DNA of 64,000 nucleotides, taken from the NCBI GenBank assembly GCA_964617355.1, contig CAZTXP010000023.1, forward strand, positions 10,476-74,475, written 5' to 3'. This DNA comes from CAZTDU01 sp964617355. Lineage in GTDB: Bacteria; Pseudomonadota; Gammaproteobacteria; Burkholderiales; SG8-39. Both the position numbers and the translations under genes were made by a program. The notes under the pieces were generated by a model. The model saw nothing but the letters and a program-made list of their open reading frames with translations. It was not told the DNA's origin and did no database searches. Shown here piece by piece: positions 42,304 through 48,717 of the stretch (its first letter is position 1; each line of letters opens with the position of its first letter).

Positions 42304-42316
42304 CCGCCGGTGCCGC

Positions 42317-43732
42317 TCAGGAGATCCGGCCCTCGTGCAGGGCGACCATGCGGTCGACTGCGTTCGACAGCGCCGTGACGCGAGCGTCGTCCATGGTGCG
42401 CAGTGATCCGGGGTTCGCGACCGCCCATTGCAGCGCCTCGCGCAGCGGGTTGAGTTGCTCGGGGTACAGGTTGATCTGCTTGGGCGAGTCATCGCCGGTG
42501 AAGTTCTCGAGTATCGCGCGTGCCCCTTCGGACGAAGGGGCCTTCGAGAATTCGTACATCGCGCGCAGGAACTTGGTGTTCTCGTCGTTGAACGCGCGCG
42601 TGGCCTTCTGGTCCTCGGCGCGGAAGAGCGTGTCGTCCGAGATGTAGTCCGGGAACTCCAGGCTCGCGGTGGTCGGTGCGGGGCGCGCGCCCTCGACGCG
42701 GGTGATGGCGTGGTCCCAGTCGGCCTCGACGACGCCGTTCGACACCGTGGTCATCGGCATGAGCTCGATCGTCGAGAGCAGCGCGCCGCCGCGCGCCGAT
42801 ACGGAATCCCGGAACTCCCCGACGCGCCCGCGGTTCGCCTCGAAGACGCTGGTGAGCGCAGCGAGCGTTCCGCGGGTCGGGGGGACGTCGTTGAACTGCG
42901 CCTGCGCGAGGACCGACAGCGCCTTCAGCGCCTTGCCGAGGTTCGGCGAGGCTTCGCCGATCTCCTGCCCCTTCAGGGCGAGTTGCGGGCACAGACCCGT
43001 GAGCATGGCATTGGCGATGATCTTGTCGCGCACCTGTAGCTTCTCCTCGGCCGAGGCGTGCACCATCGTGCCGAGCACGGTGTCGATCTGTTCCTTGAGC
43101 AGCGCACTGACGCTGTCCGGGAACGGCAGCGCCGCGTTCGGGTCGCCGCGGTCGATGCCGAGGGCGCCGATCGAATGGTCGAGAAACGCGTTGTACGCCT
43201 TCGCGAGGATCGCCTTCGCGCCCGGGTCGTTGGGGTCGAGGTCTTGGCAGTCGCTCGCGCCATGCGGCACGTGCTCCATGAGCACCTCGAGGGCCTTGTC
43301 GGTGGCGACCTGCGTCATTGGCGCCATCAGCGGCTTGGTGAATTCCCTCGCCCCGATGGAGCCCTTGTCGTTCGAGCCCCTGAAGAGCACGCCCAGGGCC
43401 GATGCGCGTTCCTCCGGATCCGCGCTCGCGAGCTTGCGCACGTTGGTATCGCCAAGGATGGAATCCTTCATCGGCTCGATGACGGCCTTCAGCGCGCTGC
43501 CGTTCAGCGGCCGCATGGCCGGCTCGGCGGTCGCGGTCCGGCTCGACAGGGCCGAGGAGATCGCGTGCCCGATGCCGCTGAAGAAGTTCGCGATCGCGCG
43601 CCCGACCGAGGCGAGGCCTGCCTTGAACGACGACCACGCACTACCCGCGGGCGCGGCCTGCTGCGCGTCCTGGGCGCCGCCGAGCTGGTGCACCTGGCCG
43701 CGCTGTACGCCGCCGTCGATGGGTCCGGGCAT
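42317..43732 (-). CDS. candidate T3SS effector or secreted protein, unknown family
   Basis: A 471-residue, mostly helical, soluble protein with no signal peptide. The N terminus (about 1-32) is Gly/Gln/Ala-rich and unstructured, as in many type III substrates. It is followed by an amphipathic, membrane-tending segment (about 33-65, FKAGLASVGRAIANFFSGIG). The rest has no motif I recognise. Support for secretion is contextual. A copy of the T3SS promoter motif lies 32 nt upstream, and the two genes on the other side of that motif encode small acidic CesT-type chaperones. It could alternatively be a regulator secreted through the system. It marks the left edge of the T3SS locus. Confidence 0.6.
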   Translation of the reverse strand: MPGPIDGGVQRGQVHQLGGAQDAQQAAPAGSAWSSFKAGLASVGRAIANFFSGIGHAISSALSSRTATAEPAMRPLNGSALKAVIEPMKDSILGDTNVRKLASADPEERASALGVLFRGSNDKGSIGAREFTKPLMAPMTQVATDKALEVLMEHVPHGASDCQDLDPNDPGAKAILAKAYNAFLDHSIGALGIDRGDPNAALPFPDSVSALLKEQIDTVLGTMVHASAEEKLQVRDKIIANAMLTGLCPQLALKGQEIGEASPNLGKALKALSVLAQAQFNDVPPTRGTLAALTSVFEANRGRVGEFRDSVSARGGALLSTIELMPMTTVSNGVVEADWDHAITRVEGARPAPTTASLEFPDYISDDTLFRAEDQKATRAFNDENTKFLRAMYEFSKAPSSEGARAILENFTGDDSPKQINLYPEQLNPLREALQWAVANPGSLRTMDDARVTALSNAVDRMVALHEGRIS

Positions 43733-43764
43733 GCCTAGTCTCCTCGATTCAGGGTGTTCGAGCC

Positions 43765-43793
43765 GTTGGTAACGGCGCGTGGCCTTAGGTTCC
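43765..43793 (-). promoter_or_regulatory. T3SS regulon promoter motif, copy A
   Basis: Read on the minus strand: GGAACC (43793-43788), 14 nt, then GTTACCAAC (43773-43765). It is located 32 nt before the ATG of the candidate effector gene and between that gene and the chaperone gene. It has the same hexamer, spacing and downstream element as the copies at 45125, 53131, 53195 and 56233. Confidence 0.7.
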
Positions 43794-43798
43794 CGCGG

Positions 43799-44188
43799 TC
43801 AGGCCGCGGCGACGTCCTCGCGGGCCGAAGGGCTGCGGGCCGCGAGCGCGTCGAGGGCGCCGGCGATCGTCGCGGCATCCAGCCCGGCCGCGGGCAGCGA
43901 CAGCGAGAGCACGATGTTGCGGCCGTCGCGATCGAGCGCGAAGGCCGGGTCGAGGGCGCCGCGGCGCAGCGCGTTCAGCCGCAGCAGCCGCTCGAGGCAG
44001 GCGGCCACGTCCACGGCCGGGACCGGTGCGACCGTCGCGCACAGGTGCAAGGCCGCGCGCTCCAGGTCGACGTGCAGTTCCACCTCTACGCCGGAGGCGT
44101 GCCGCAGGCCGGCGCGTCCGTCCTCGTCGAGTGCAGGCGCCGCGCCCAGGCGTGTGGCGAGGTCGTTCAGCCAGGCTGGGGTGCTCAT
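43799..44188 (-). CDS. CesT/SycE-type class I T3SS chaperone
   Basis: A 129-residue small protein with the mixed helix-strand order of class I secretion chaperones: N-terminal helix (MSTPAWLNDLATRLGA), strand pairs (VEVELHVDLERAALHLCATV), a helix with RLLRLNALR, strands (IVLSLSLPA) and a C-terminal helix. It is acidic overall. ATG 44188 has GGAGG 8 nt upstream. With the next chaperone it lies just upstream of the candidate effector, its probable client. Confidence 0.7.
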   Translation of the reverse strand: MSTPAWLNDLATRLGAAPALDEDGRAGLRHASGVEVELHVDLERAALHLCATVAPVPAVDVAACLERLLRLNALRRGALDPAFALDRDGRNIVLSLSLPAAGLDAATIAGALDALAARSPSAREDVAAA

Positions 44189-44199
44189 TGAAACCTCCG

Positions 44200-44649
44200 T
44201 CAGACGCGCAGCATGTACGCGGCCGGCGGCATCGCGGCCGGGGCGGCCGGGGCACCGCCGAACGCCAGAGAGCCTTCGTCGTAGCGCAGCGTCCAGAACT
44301 CGAGCGCGTCTACGAAGCGGGTCACCAGTTCGAGCCAATCGCCGTGCGAGAGCGGCCCGGAGGGCACCACGCGTTCCAGGAACAGCGTGCCGGCGTCGTC
44401 GATCGCGAGCGTGGCGCCGTGCGTGCCGCACCCGAGGTAGTTCGCCGCGAGCAGGTTCTCGAGGACCGCCGGTGATTCGCCATGGACCGGACCGATCGTC
44501 GCCAGCATCGCGAGCGTGCCCTCGCCGGCGGAGAAGGTCACCGGCAGGCGGCCGTCGAAGCGCACATGGCACAGCCCCCAGCGGTCCGGGGCGAGGTTCG
44601 CGATGCCGATTTGCGTGCCCAGCGCGGTCAGCGCCTCGTTCAGGTCCAT
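44200..44649 (-). CDS. CesT-family class I T3SS chaperone
   Basis: The 149-residue protein fits the CesT fold better than its neighbour: MDLNEALTALGTQIGI helix, GLCHVRFDGRLPVTFSA strands, a central helix with AVLENLLAANYL (the family's LxxLLxxN-like stretch), ATLAIDDAGTLFLERVV, and a helix WLELVTRFVDALEFW. Such chaperones dimerise and hold the N terminus of one effector in the cytosol until secretion. It follows the RsbW-like gene by 12 nt and precedes the other chaperone by 11 nt. Confidence 0.8.
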   Translation of the reverse strand: MDLNEALTALGTQIGIANLAPDRWGLCHVRFDGRLPVTFSAGEGTLAMLATIGPVHGESPAVLENLLAANYLGCGTHGATLAIDDAGTLFLERVVPSGPLSHGDWLELVTRFVDALEFWTLRYDEGSLAFGGAPAAPAAMPPAAYMLRV

Positions 44650-44661
44650 GACTTCCTCCGT

Positions 44662-45081
44662 TCAGCCCGCTGCGCGCGGCAGCCGTACGATCACTTCGTT
44701 GGCGTCGCCATCGCGACGATACGTGAATTCGCGGGCGACGGAGCGCACGAAGTGCACCCCGAGGCCGCCCATGCTGCGGTCCTCGAGCCCGCCCGTGAGG
44801 TCGGGCGCCGCGGCGGAGAACGGGTCGTGGGGCCGTGCACGGTCCCGGAGGGTGACTACCAGGTCGCCGTCGCCGAGGGCGACGCGCACGTCGACGTCGC
44901 CGCCCGCGTCGCGGTAGCCGTGGTGGACGATGTTGGTCACGAGCTCGTCGAGCACGAGGTTCAGGCGGAACACGTCCCTCGGACCGAGGTCGTTCGACCG
45001 CGCCCAGTGCTCGAGGGCGTCCTCCAGTTCCTGGACGCTCCGCGTCGTGGCGGGAACGGTGCGGGTGAAGGGCGTCGTCAT
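44662..45081 (-). CDS. RsbW/BtrW-like anti-sigma Ser kinase
   Basis: A 139-residue stand-alone HATPase domain. It has the N box DELVTNIVHHGYRD, the G1-like DRARPHDPFSA and the G2 box MGGLGVHFVRSV, without any HisKA helix. This is the RsbW/SpoIIAB family, which phosphorylates a STAS-domain antagonist on Ser/Thr and sequesters a sigma factor. The matching STAS protein is encoded at 48379 and a PP2C phosphatase is divergent at 45180. The set equals Bordetella BtrW/BtrV/BtrU, which controls its T3SS through the ECF sigma BtrS. ATG 45081 was chosen; an upstream extension would run into the promoter region, where TATCAT on the minus strand (45109-45104) is a possible -10. Confidence 0.85.
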   Translation of the reverse strand: MTTPFTRTVPATTRSVQELEDALEHWARSNDLGPRDVFRLNLVLDELVTNIVHHGYRDAGGDVDVRVALGDGDLVVTLRDRARPHDPFSAAAPDLTGGLEDRSMGGLGVHFVRSVAREFTYRRDGDANEVIVRLPRAAG

Positions 45082-45124
45082 CGAGGTCGCCGGGGAGCGG
45101 CGGATGATACCGCGTGCACGGGCG

Positions 45125-45169
45125 GGAACCGCCGGCGCTGGACGGTTACCCACGCATCGTCCCTATAAT
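45125..45169 (+). promoter_or_regulatory. T3SS regulon promoter motif, copy B, plus an overlapping sigma70-like promoter
   Basis: GGAACC (45125-45130), 14 nt, GTTACCCAC (45145-45153). Interleaved is a sigma70-like promoter, TGGACG (45140-45145), 18 nt, TATAAT (45164-45169). The ATG follows at 45180. The phosphatase gene may therefore have both a constitutive and a regulon-dependent start. Confidence 0.7.
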
Positions 45170-45179
45170 CGGCCGCGAG

Positions 45180-46436
45180 ATGATTCCCGAAGATCGAACC
45201 CAGATGGTGCTCCGCGACGGCACCGTGGTGCCGTCCCCCGCGTCCGGAGACGACCATTCCGCCGGACGCGTGTCGCGCATGCGGCTGTTCCACGGCATCA
45301 CGCTTCCGGAGATCGAGCCGATCGTGAAGCGCTGCCAGCTGAAGCGCTATGCGGACGAGGAGGTGATCCTGAAGGAGGGCGAGCGCAACGATGCGATCTT
45401 CGTCGTGCTCTCCGGAATGGTGCGCATCGAGGTCGGCGACCGCGAACTCCGCTCCACCTACCTGATCGGCGACGGCGAGTGCTTCGGCGAGATGTCGCTG
45501 GTGGACGAGCAGGCGGCATCGGCGCGCGTCGTGGCCGCCTCGGACGCGAACCTGCTGCGCGTGCCGGCGGAGGTGTTCTGGAGCGACATGGTCCGCGTGG
45601 GCGGGGTGGCGAAGAACCTCTTTGCGACGATGGCCTCCCGCCTGCGCAGCGCCAACGAGGCCACGCTGCGCAACCTGCGCCGTCGGCTCCAGCTCGACCA
45701 GTTGCGCACCGAGATGCTGGCCGCGCGCGATATCCAGGCGGGCATGATCCCGGCGCGCGGGGAGCTTTTCGCCGACCGTGCCGACGTGCGCTGCGCCGGT
45801 GCGATGATCCCGGCACTCGACACGGCCGGGGATTTCTTCGACGCCTTCGCGGTGGACGACCACCGCGTGTTCTTCGCCGTCGGCGACGTGAGCGGCAAGG
45901 GATTCGCGGCCGCGCTGTTCATGGCGAGGACGATGCCGCTCCTGCGGGTCGAGTTTCTGCGCCGCCAGTCGGTGGCGCGCACGCTCGAGGCGGTCAACGA
46001 CGTGCTGTCGCAGAACAACCCGAGCTGCATGTTCGTCACCGTCGGGTGCGGCGTGCTCGACGCGCGTAGCGGCGAAGTGCGATATGCGAACGCCGGGCAC
46101 CTGCCGCCGCTCGTGCTGCGGGCAGGGGCGGCGGCCGAAGTGCGTGAGGTTCCTTCTGGCGTGGTGGTCGGTGCGTTGGAGGGGGTGGCGTACGAAGAGT
46201 CGACGATCTCGCTGGGACCGGGGGAGACGCTGCTCCTCTACTCGGACGGCGTGACCGAGGCCTACGACGGCAAGGGCGCGCTCTACGGCCGCGATCGGCT
46301 GGTCGGCTGCGCGAGCGCAGCGGCCGGTTTCGCGCCGACGGAAATCGTGGACCGCGTCGCCGCGGATGTCGGAATGCACGCGGGCGGGACGCCGCAGTCC
46401 GACGACATCACCCTGCTGGCGGTGCGCCGCCAGTAG
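45180..46436 (+). CDS. cNMP-fold / PP2C (SpoIIE-type) phosphatase, BtrU-like
   Basis: A 418-residue soluble protein. A cyclic-nucleotide-binding fold (about 35-150) has GDGECFGEMSLVDEQ, but the Arg that contacts the cyclic phosphate is replaced by Ala (QAASARV), so classic cAMP/cGMP binding is doubtful. A coiled linker (LRRRLQLDQLRTEMLAARDIQ) leads to a SpoIIE-type PP2C domain (about 200-415): DTAGDFFDAF, VGDVSGKGFAAALFMA, ANAGHLPPLVL, LYSDGVTEA and QSDDITLLAV. PP2Cs of this class dephosphorylate STAS anti-anti-sigma proteins, here probably the one at 48379. It is divergent from the RsbW-like gene and convergent with sctF. Confidence 0.88.
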   Translation: MIPEDRTQMVLRDGTVVPSPASGDDHSAGRVSRMRLFHGITLPEIEPIVKRCQLKRYADEEVILKEGERNDAIFVVLSGMVRIEVGDRELRSTYLIGDGECFGEMSLVDEQAASARVVAASDANLLRVPAEVFWSDMVRVGGVAKNLFATMASRLRSANEATLRNLRRRLQLDQLRTEMLAARDIQAGMIPARGELFADRADVRCAGAMIPALDTAGDFFDAFAVDDHRVFFAVGDVSGKGFAAALFMARTMPLLRVEFLRRQSVARTLEAVNDVLSQNNPSCMFVTVGCGVLDARSGEVRYANAGHLPPLVLRAGAAAEVREVPSGVVVGALEGVAYEESTISLGPGETLLLYSDGVTEAYDGKGALYGRDRLVGCASAAAGFAPTEIVDRVAADVGMHAGGTPQSDDITLLAVRRQ

Positions 46437-46444
46437 GCGCACCC

Positions 46445-46458
46445 GCGCTGATCAGCGC
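46445..46458. terminator. 14-bp palindrome between convergent genes
   Basis: GCGCTGATCAGCGC (46445-46458) is a perfect palindrome in the 25-nt space between the phosphatase stop and the sctF stop. It could form a bidirectional stop hairpin, but the loop would be tight and there is no T tract. Confidence 0.3.
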
Positions 46459-46461
46459 CGC

Positions 46462-46707
46462 TCAGCCGACCTTCTGGATGATGCCCTTCAGGGCATCGCC
46501 GACTTCCTTGGTGACCGTGCTCTGGATCTGCGTGAGCATCGTCCACTGCTGGACCTGCTGCTGCAGCGTCAGCAGGTCGGCCGTGGTGGGAGACGGCCCG
46601 AGCGAACCGATGTTGCCGAGCAGCGTCTGCTCGCGGTTCTGCACCACGGTCGAGATGCTCGAGTTGATGTAGTCGAAGGAAAGCCCGCCGCCGCTGATCG
46701 TCGCCAT
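46462..46707 (-). CDS. sctF: T3SS needle protein SctF
   Basis: An 81-residue protein of needle-subunit size. It has a flexible N-terminal half, a PSP turn (GSLGPSPTTADLL) between two helices, and a strongly conserved C-terminal helix (LTLQQQVQQWTMLTQIQSTV, ending LKGIIQKVG) that matches YscF and PrgI-type needle proteins. Hundreds of copies polymerise into the extracellular needle. ATG 46707 has AAGGAG at 8 nt. It is the last gene of a sctD-sctE-sctF unit; its co-chaperone SctG is far away at 60416. Confidence 0.88.
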   Translation of the reverse strand: MATISGGGLSFDYINSSISTVVQNREQTLLGNIGSLGPSPTTADLLTLQQQVQQWTMLTQIQSTVTKEVGDALKGIIQKVG

Positions 46708-46709
46708 CG

Positions 46710-46991
46710 TCAATCTCCTTTCAACAGTACCGCCGTCGCCGGCCCGGCCAGCGCGTTCGCCACCGGGGCCGATTGTACGAGTTCAAGCACGTCGAGGGCC
46801 GCATCGAGCGCGCGGGCCTCGGCACCCCAGGCACGGAACGCCTCGGGCGTTCCGCCCCGCGCGAGTTCCGTGCCTACGGCATCGCGCGCCGCGCGCAATG
46901 TCGCGACGAGCGACGCCTTCAATGCGCCATCGGCATCCTGCCACAGGCGCTCTTCCAGCTCAACGAGCGTCGGCGCGTCAGGCACCGTCAA
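46710..46991 (-). CDS. sctE-like: YscE-like small protein, probable needle co-chaperone
   Basis: A 93-residue, almost entirely helical protein between sctD and sctF, where Chlamydia and Ysc-type systems encode CdsE/YscE. YscE with YscG keeps the needle subunit unpolymerised in the cytosol. Sequence identity to YscE is not evident by eye, so the call rests on position, size and helical content. TTG 46991 overlaps the sctD stop (TTGA) and has GAGG at 5 nt; GTG 46985 is the alternative. Nomenclature warning: in the unified Sct scheme, SctE means the large translocator. Confidence 0.6.
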   Translation of the reverse strand: MTVPDAPTLVELEERLWQDADGALKASLVATLRAARDAVGTELARGGTPEAFRAWGAEARALDAALDVLELVQSAPVANALAGPATAVLLKGD

Positions 46992-48331
46992 CGAGGCCTC
47001 GGCAGCATGATCCGCTCGTCGCCCTGGAACACGACCTCGGCGTCGCGGATCTCGACCAGCCGGTAGCCGGCGACCAGGCCGCCGGCGAACACGCGCTCGC
47101 CGGCGGCCGTGATGACGTGCGGCGTCGCGCCGCCGACCACCGAGCGCACCTCGAAGGGCAGCGAGCCCGGGACGCGGCCGAAGGACGCCTGCACCCGGAC
47201 CAGCGGCCCGAACTGGCGGCGGAACTCCTCGACGACGCGGTCCCACGCGGGCAAGTCCGCCTTGCCGATGGTGCCGCTGGCGACGAGATGCGGGCTGGCG
47301 CGCCCGGCCTGCGAGATGCGCACCTTGCCGGCGAGACCGCCTCGCTCGGCGAGGTCCTGCAGCGCCGGCACGAGCTTGTCCGGCGTGAGGACCTGCGTCT
47401 CCAGCGTGCGCGAGCTGCCGAGTTCCTCTCGCAACGCGACCGCAAGCTGGTCCGCGGCGTCCACCGAAGGCGCCGCCACCGTGAGCCGCAGCTTCCCGGC
47501 GCCGACCGCCTCGAACCGGGCGGGAAGCCCGGTGCGGGCGATGATCGGCGCGACGGCCGCGTAGGTTTCCTCGTCGGTCGATACCTTCACGGACGGTCGC
47601 GGCCGGAGATCCGACAGCGCGCGGTTGAGCGTGTCGCGTGCGGCCTCGTCGGCGACGGCGCCGGTCACCGACACGCCGTTACCCGCGCGCTGCACGACGA
47701 GCCGCTCCTCGAGCCCGAGCTTGCGGATGCGCTCGCCGACCACCGAGGCCTGCGCGCCGGCATCCGTCTTCGCGGGGTCTGCCGGGCTTCGCGACGGCGC
47801 GGCGACCCACGTGGCGAGCAGCGAGACCACGACGACCGCGCCGAGCGCGGCGATGACGGTGGCGGTGCTCGGCATCGGCGCGCGCTCCGGGCGCCGCACC
47901 GGGGATGCCGGCCGAGGCTCCGTGTCGCCCGTCGGAGCCGGCGGGGTTTCGGGCATGGGCGCCGCGGCGCCGTCCGGCCCGGGGCCTGCGCGCCGCGTGT
48001 CGACGAGCGACTCGAGGTCGGGCCATGGGGCGTCCGGCCGGTCGATGCAGAGCCACACGCCTTCGCATTCCACCGGCTGCCCGGGCGCGAGCACCGAGTC
48101 CGCCGCGATGCGCTGGCCGTCGATGGCCCGCACCTCGCCGGCGAGGGCGGCGATGCGGACTTCGCGCCCGTCGACCGCCAGCGTGGCATGCTCGCCCTTG
48201 ATGCGCGGCCCGCGCAGCAGCACGTCGGCGGCGTCGGCGGTGCCGAGCACGTAGCGACCGTCGGCGAGGGACAGTCGCGCGCCCGCCTGCAGGCCCATCA
48301 GTACGCGCAGTTCGAAGGTGGTGTCGGCCAC
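46988..48331 (-). CDS. sctD: T3SS inner-membrane ring protein SctD
   Basis: A 447-residue bitopic protein. The N-terminal cytoplasmic FHA-like domain (about 1-100, ELRVLMGLQAGARLSL, YVLGTADAADVLL) is followed by a Pro-rich linker. One membrane helix lies at about 155-172 (VIAALGAVVVVSLLATWVAA). A periplasmic part with repeated BON/ring-building domains completes it. This is the layout of YscD/EscD/PrgH. GTG 48331 is the first start that keeps the FHA strand. Divergent from the STAS gene by 47 nt; no copy of the T3SS motif was found directly upstream, so it may be read through from sctV. Confidence 0.88.
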   Translation of the reverse strand: MADTTFELRVLMGLQAGARLSLADGRYVLGTADAADVLLRGPRIKGEHATLAVDGREVRIAALAGEVRAIDGQRIAADSVLAPGQPVECEGVWLCIDRPDAPWPDLESLVDTRRAGPGPDGAAAPMPETPPAPTGDTEPRPASPVRRPERAPMPSTATVIAALGAVVVVSLLATWVAAPSRSPADPAKTDAGAQASVVGERIRKLGLEERLVVQRAGNGVSVTGAVADEAARDTLNRALSDLRPRPSVKVSTDEETYAAVAPIIARTGLPARFEAVGAGKLRLTVAAPSVDAADQLAVALREELGSSRTLETQVLTPDKLVPALQDLAERGGLAGKVRISQAGRASPHLVASGTIGKADLPAWDRVVEEFRRQFGPLVRVQASFGRVPGSLPFEVRSVVGGATPHVITAAGERVFAGGLVAGYRLVEIRDAEVVFQGDERIMLPRPR

Positions 48332-48365
48332 GGCGTCAGTGTGTCGTCGTCCGGCGGTTTGGAAC

Positions 48366-48371
48366 TAGAAT
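48366..48371 (+). promoter_or_regulatory. candidate -10 for the STAS gene
   Basis: TAGAAT (48366-48371) ends 7 nt before the ATG at 48379, again suggesting a leaderless message. GGAACT just before it (48361-48366) resembles only the first half of the T3SS motif, and no downstream element follows at the right distance. Confidence 0.35.
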
Positions 48372-48378
48372 CCCGGCC

Positions 48379-48717
48379 ATGCCCATCCAATTCGAGAACC
48401 GCGACGGCGTGACCCTCGTGCGCCCGGCAGGTCGCGTGGACAGCGCGAGCGCGACCGAGTTCGAGCAGGTGGTCGCCGCGCGCTTCGACGAGGGCGCGAC
48501 GCGGATGGTATTCGACTTCTCGGAACTCGACTTCATGAGCAGCGCGGGCCTGCGCGTGGTGCTGATGGCCGGCAAGCGCGTGCGCGCGGCGAAGGGCGCG
48601 CTCGCGTTCGCGGGCCTGAACCCCAACGTACGGGAGGTCTTCGAGATGAGTGGCTTCCTCAAGCTCTTCGTGGTGCGCGATACGCTGGACGACGCGATCA
48701 AGGCGGTCCGTCCCTAG
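48379..48717 (+). CDS. STAS-domain anti-anti-sigma factor, BtrV/SpoIIAA-like
   Basis: A 112-residue single STAS domain. VTLVRPAGRVDSASATEFEQ is the first half; FDFSELDFMSSAGLRVVLMAG contains the Ser that RsbW-type kinases phosphorylate (SS pair before AGL). Unphosphorylated it would bind the RsbW-like protein and free a sigma factor. It lies alone on the plus strand between two minus-strand T3SS genes, sctV and sctD, and its stop overlaps that of sctV. Any sctV read-through into sctD would be antisense to it. Confidence 0.9.
   Translation: MPIQFENRDGVTLVRPAGRVDSASATEFEQVVAARFDEGATRMVFDFSELDFMSSAGLRVVLMAGKRVRAAKGALAFAGLNPNVREVFEMSGFLKLFVVRDTLDDAIKAVRP

Noticed and set aside
48361..48378. A sixth copy of the T3SS motif before the STAS gene (GGAACT)
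   Set aside because: Only the first hexamer is similar, and the downstream part would fall inside the coding region without the GYYAC pattern.
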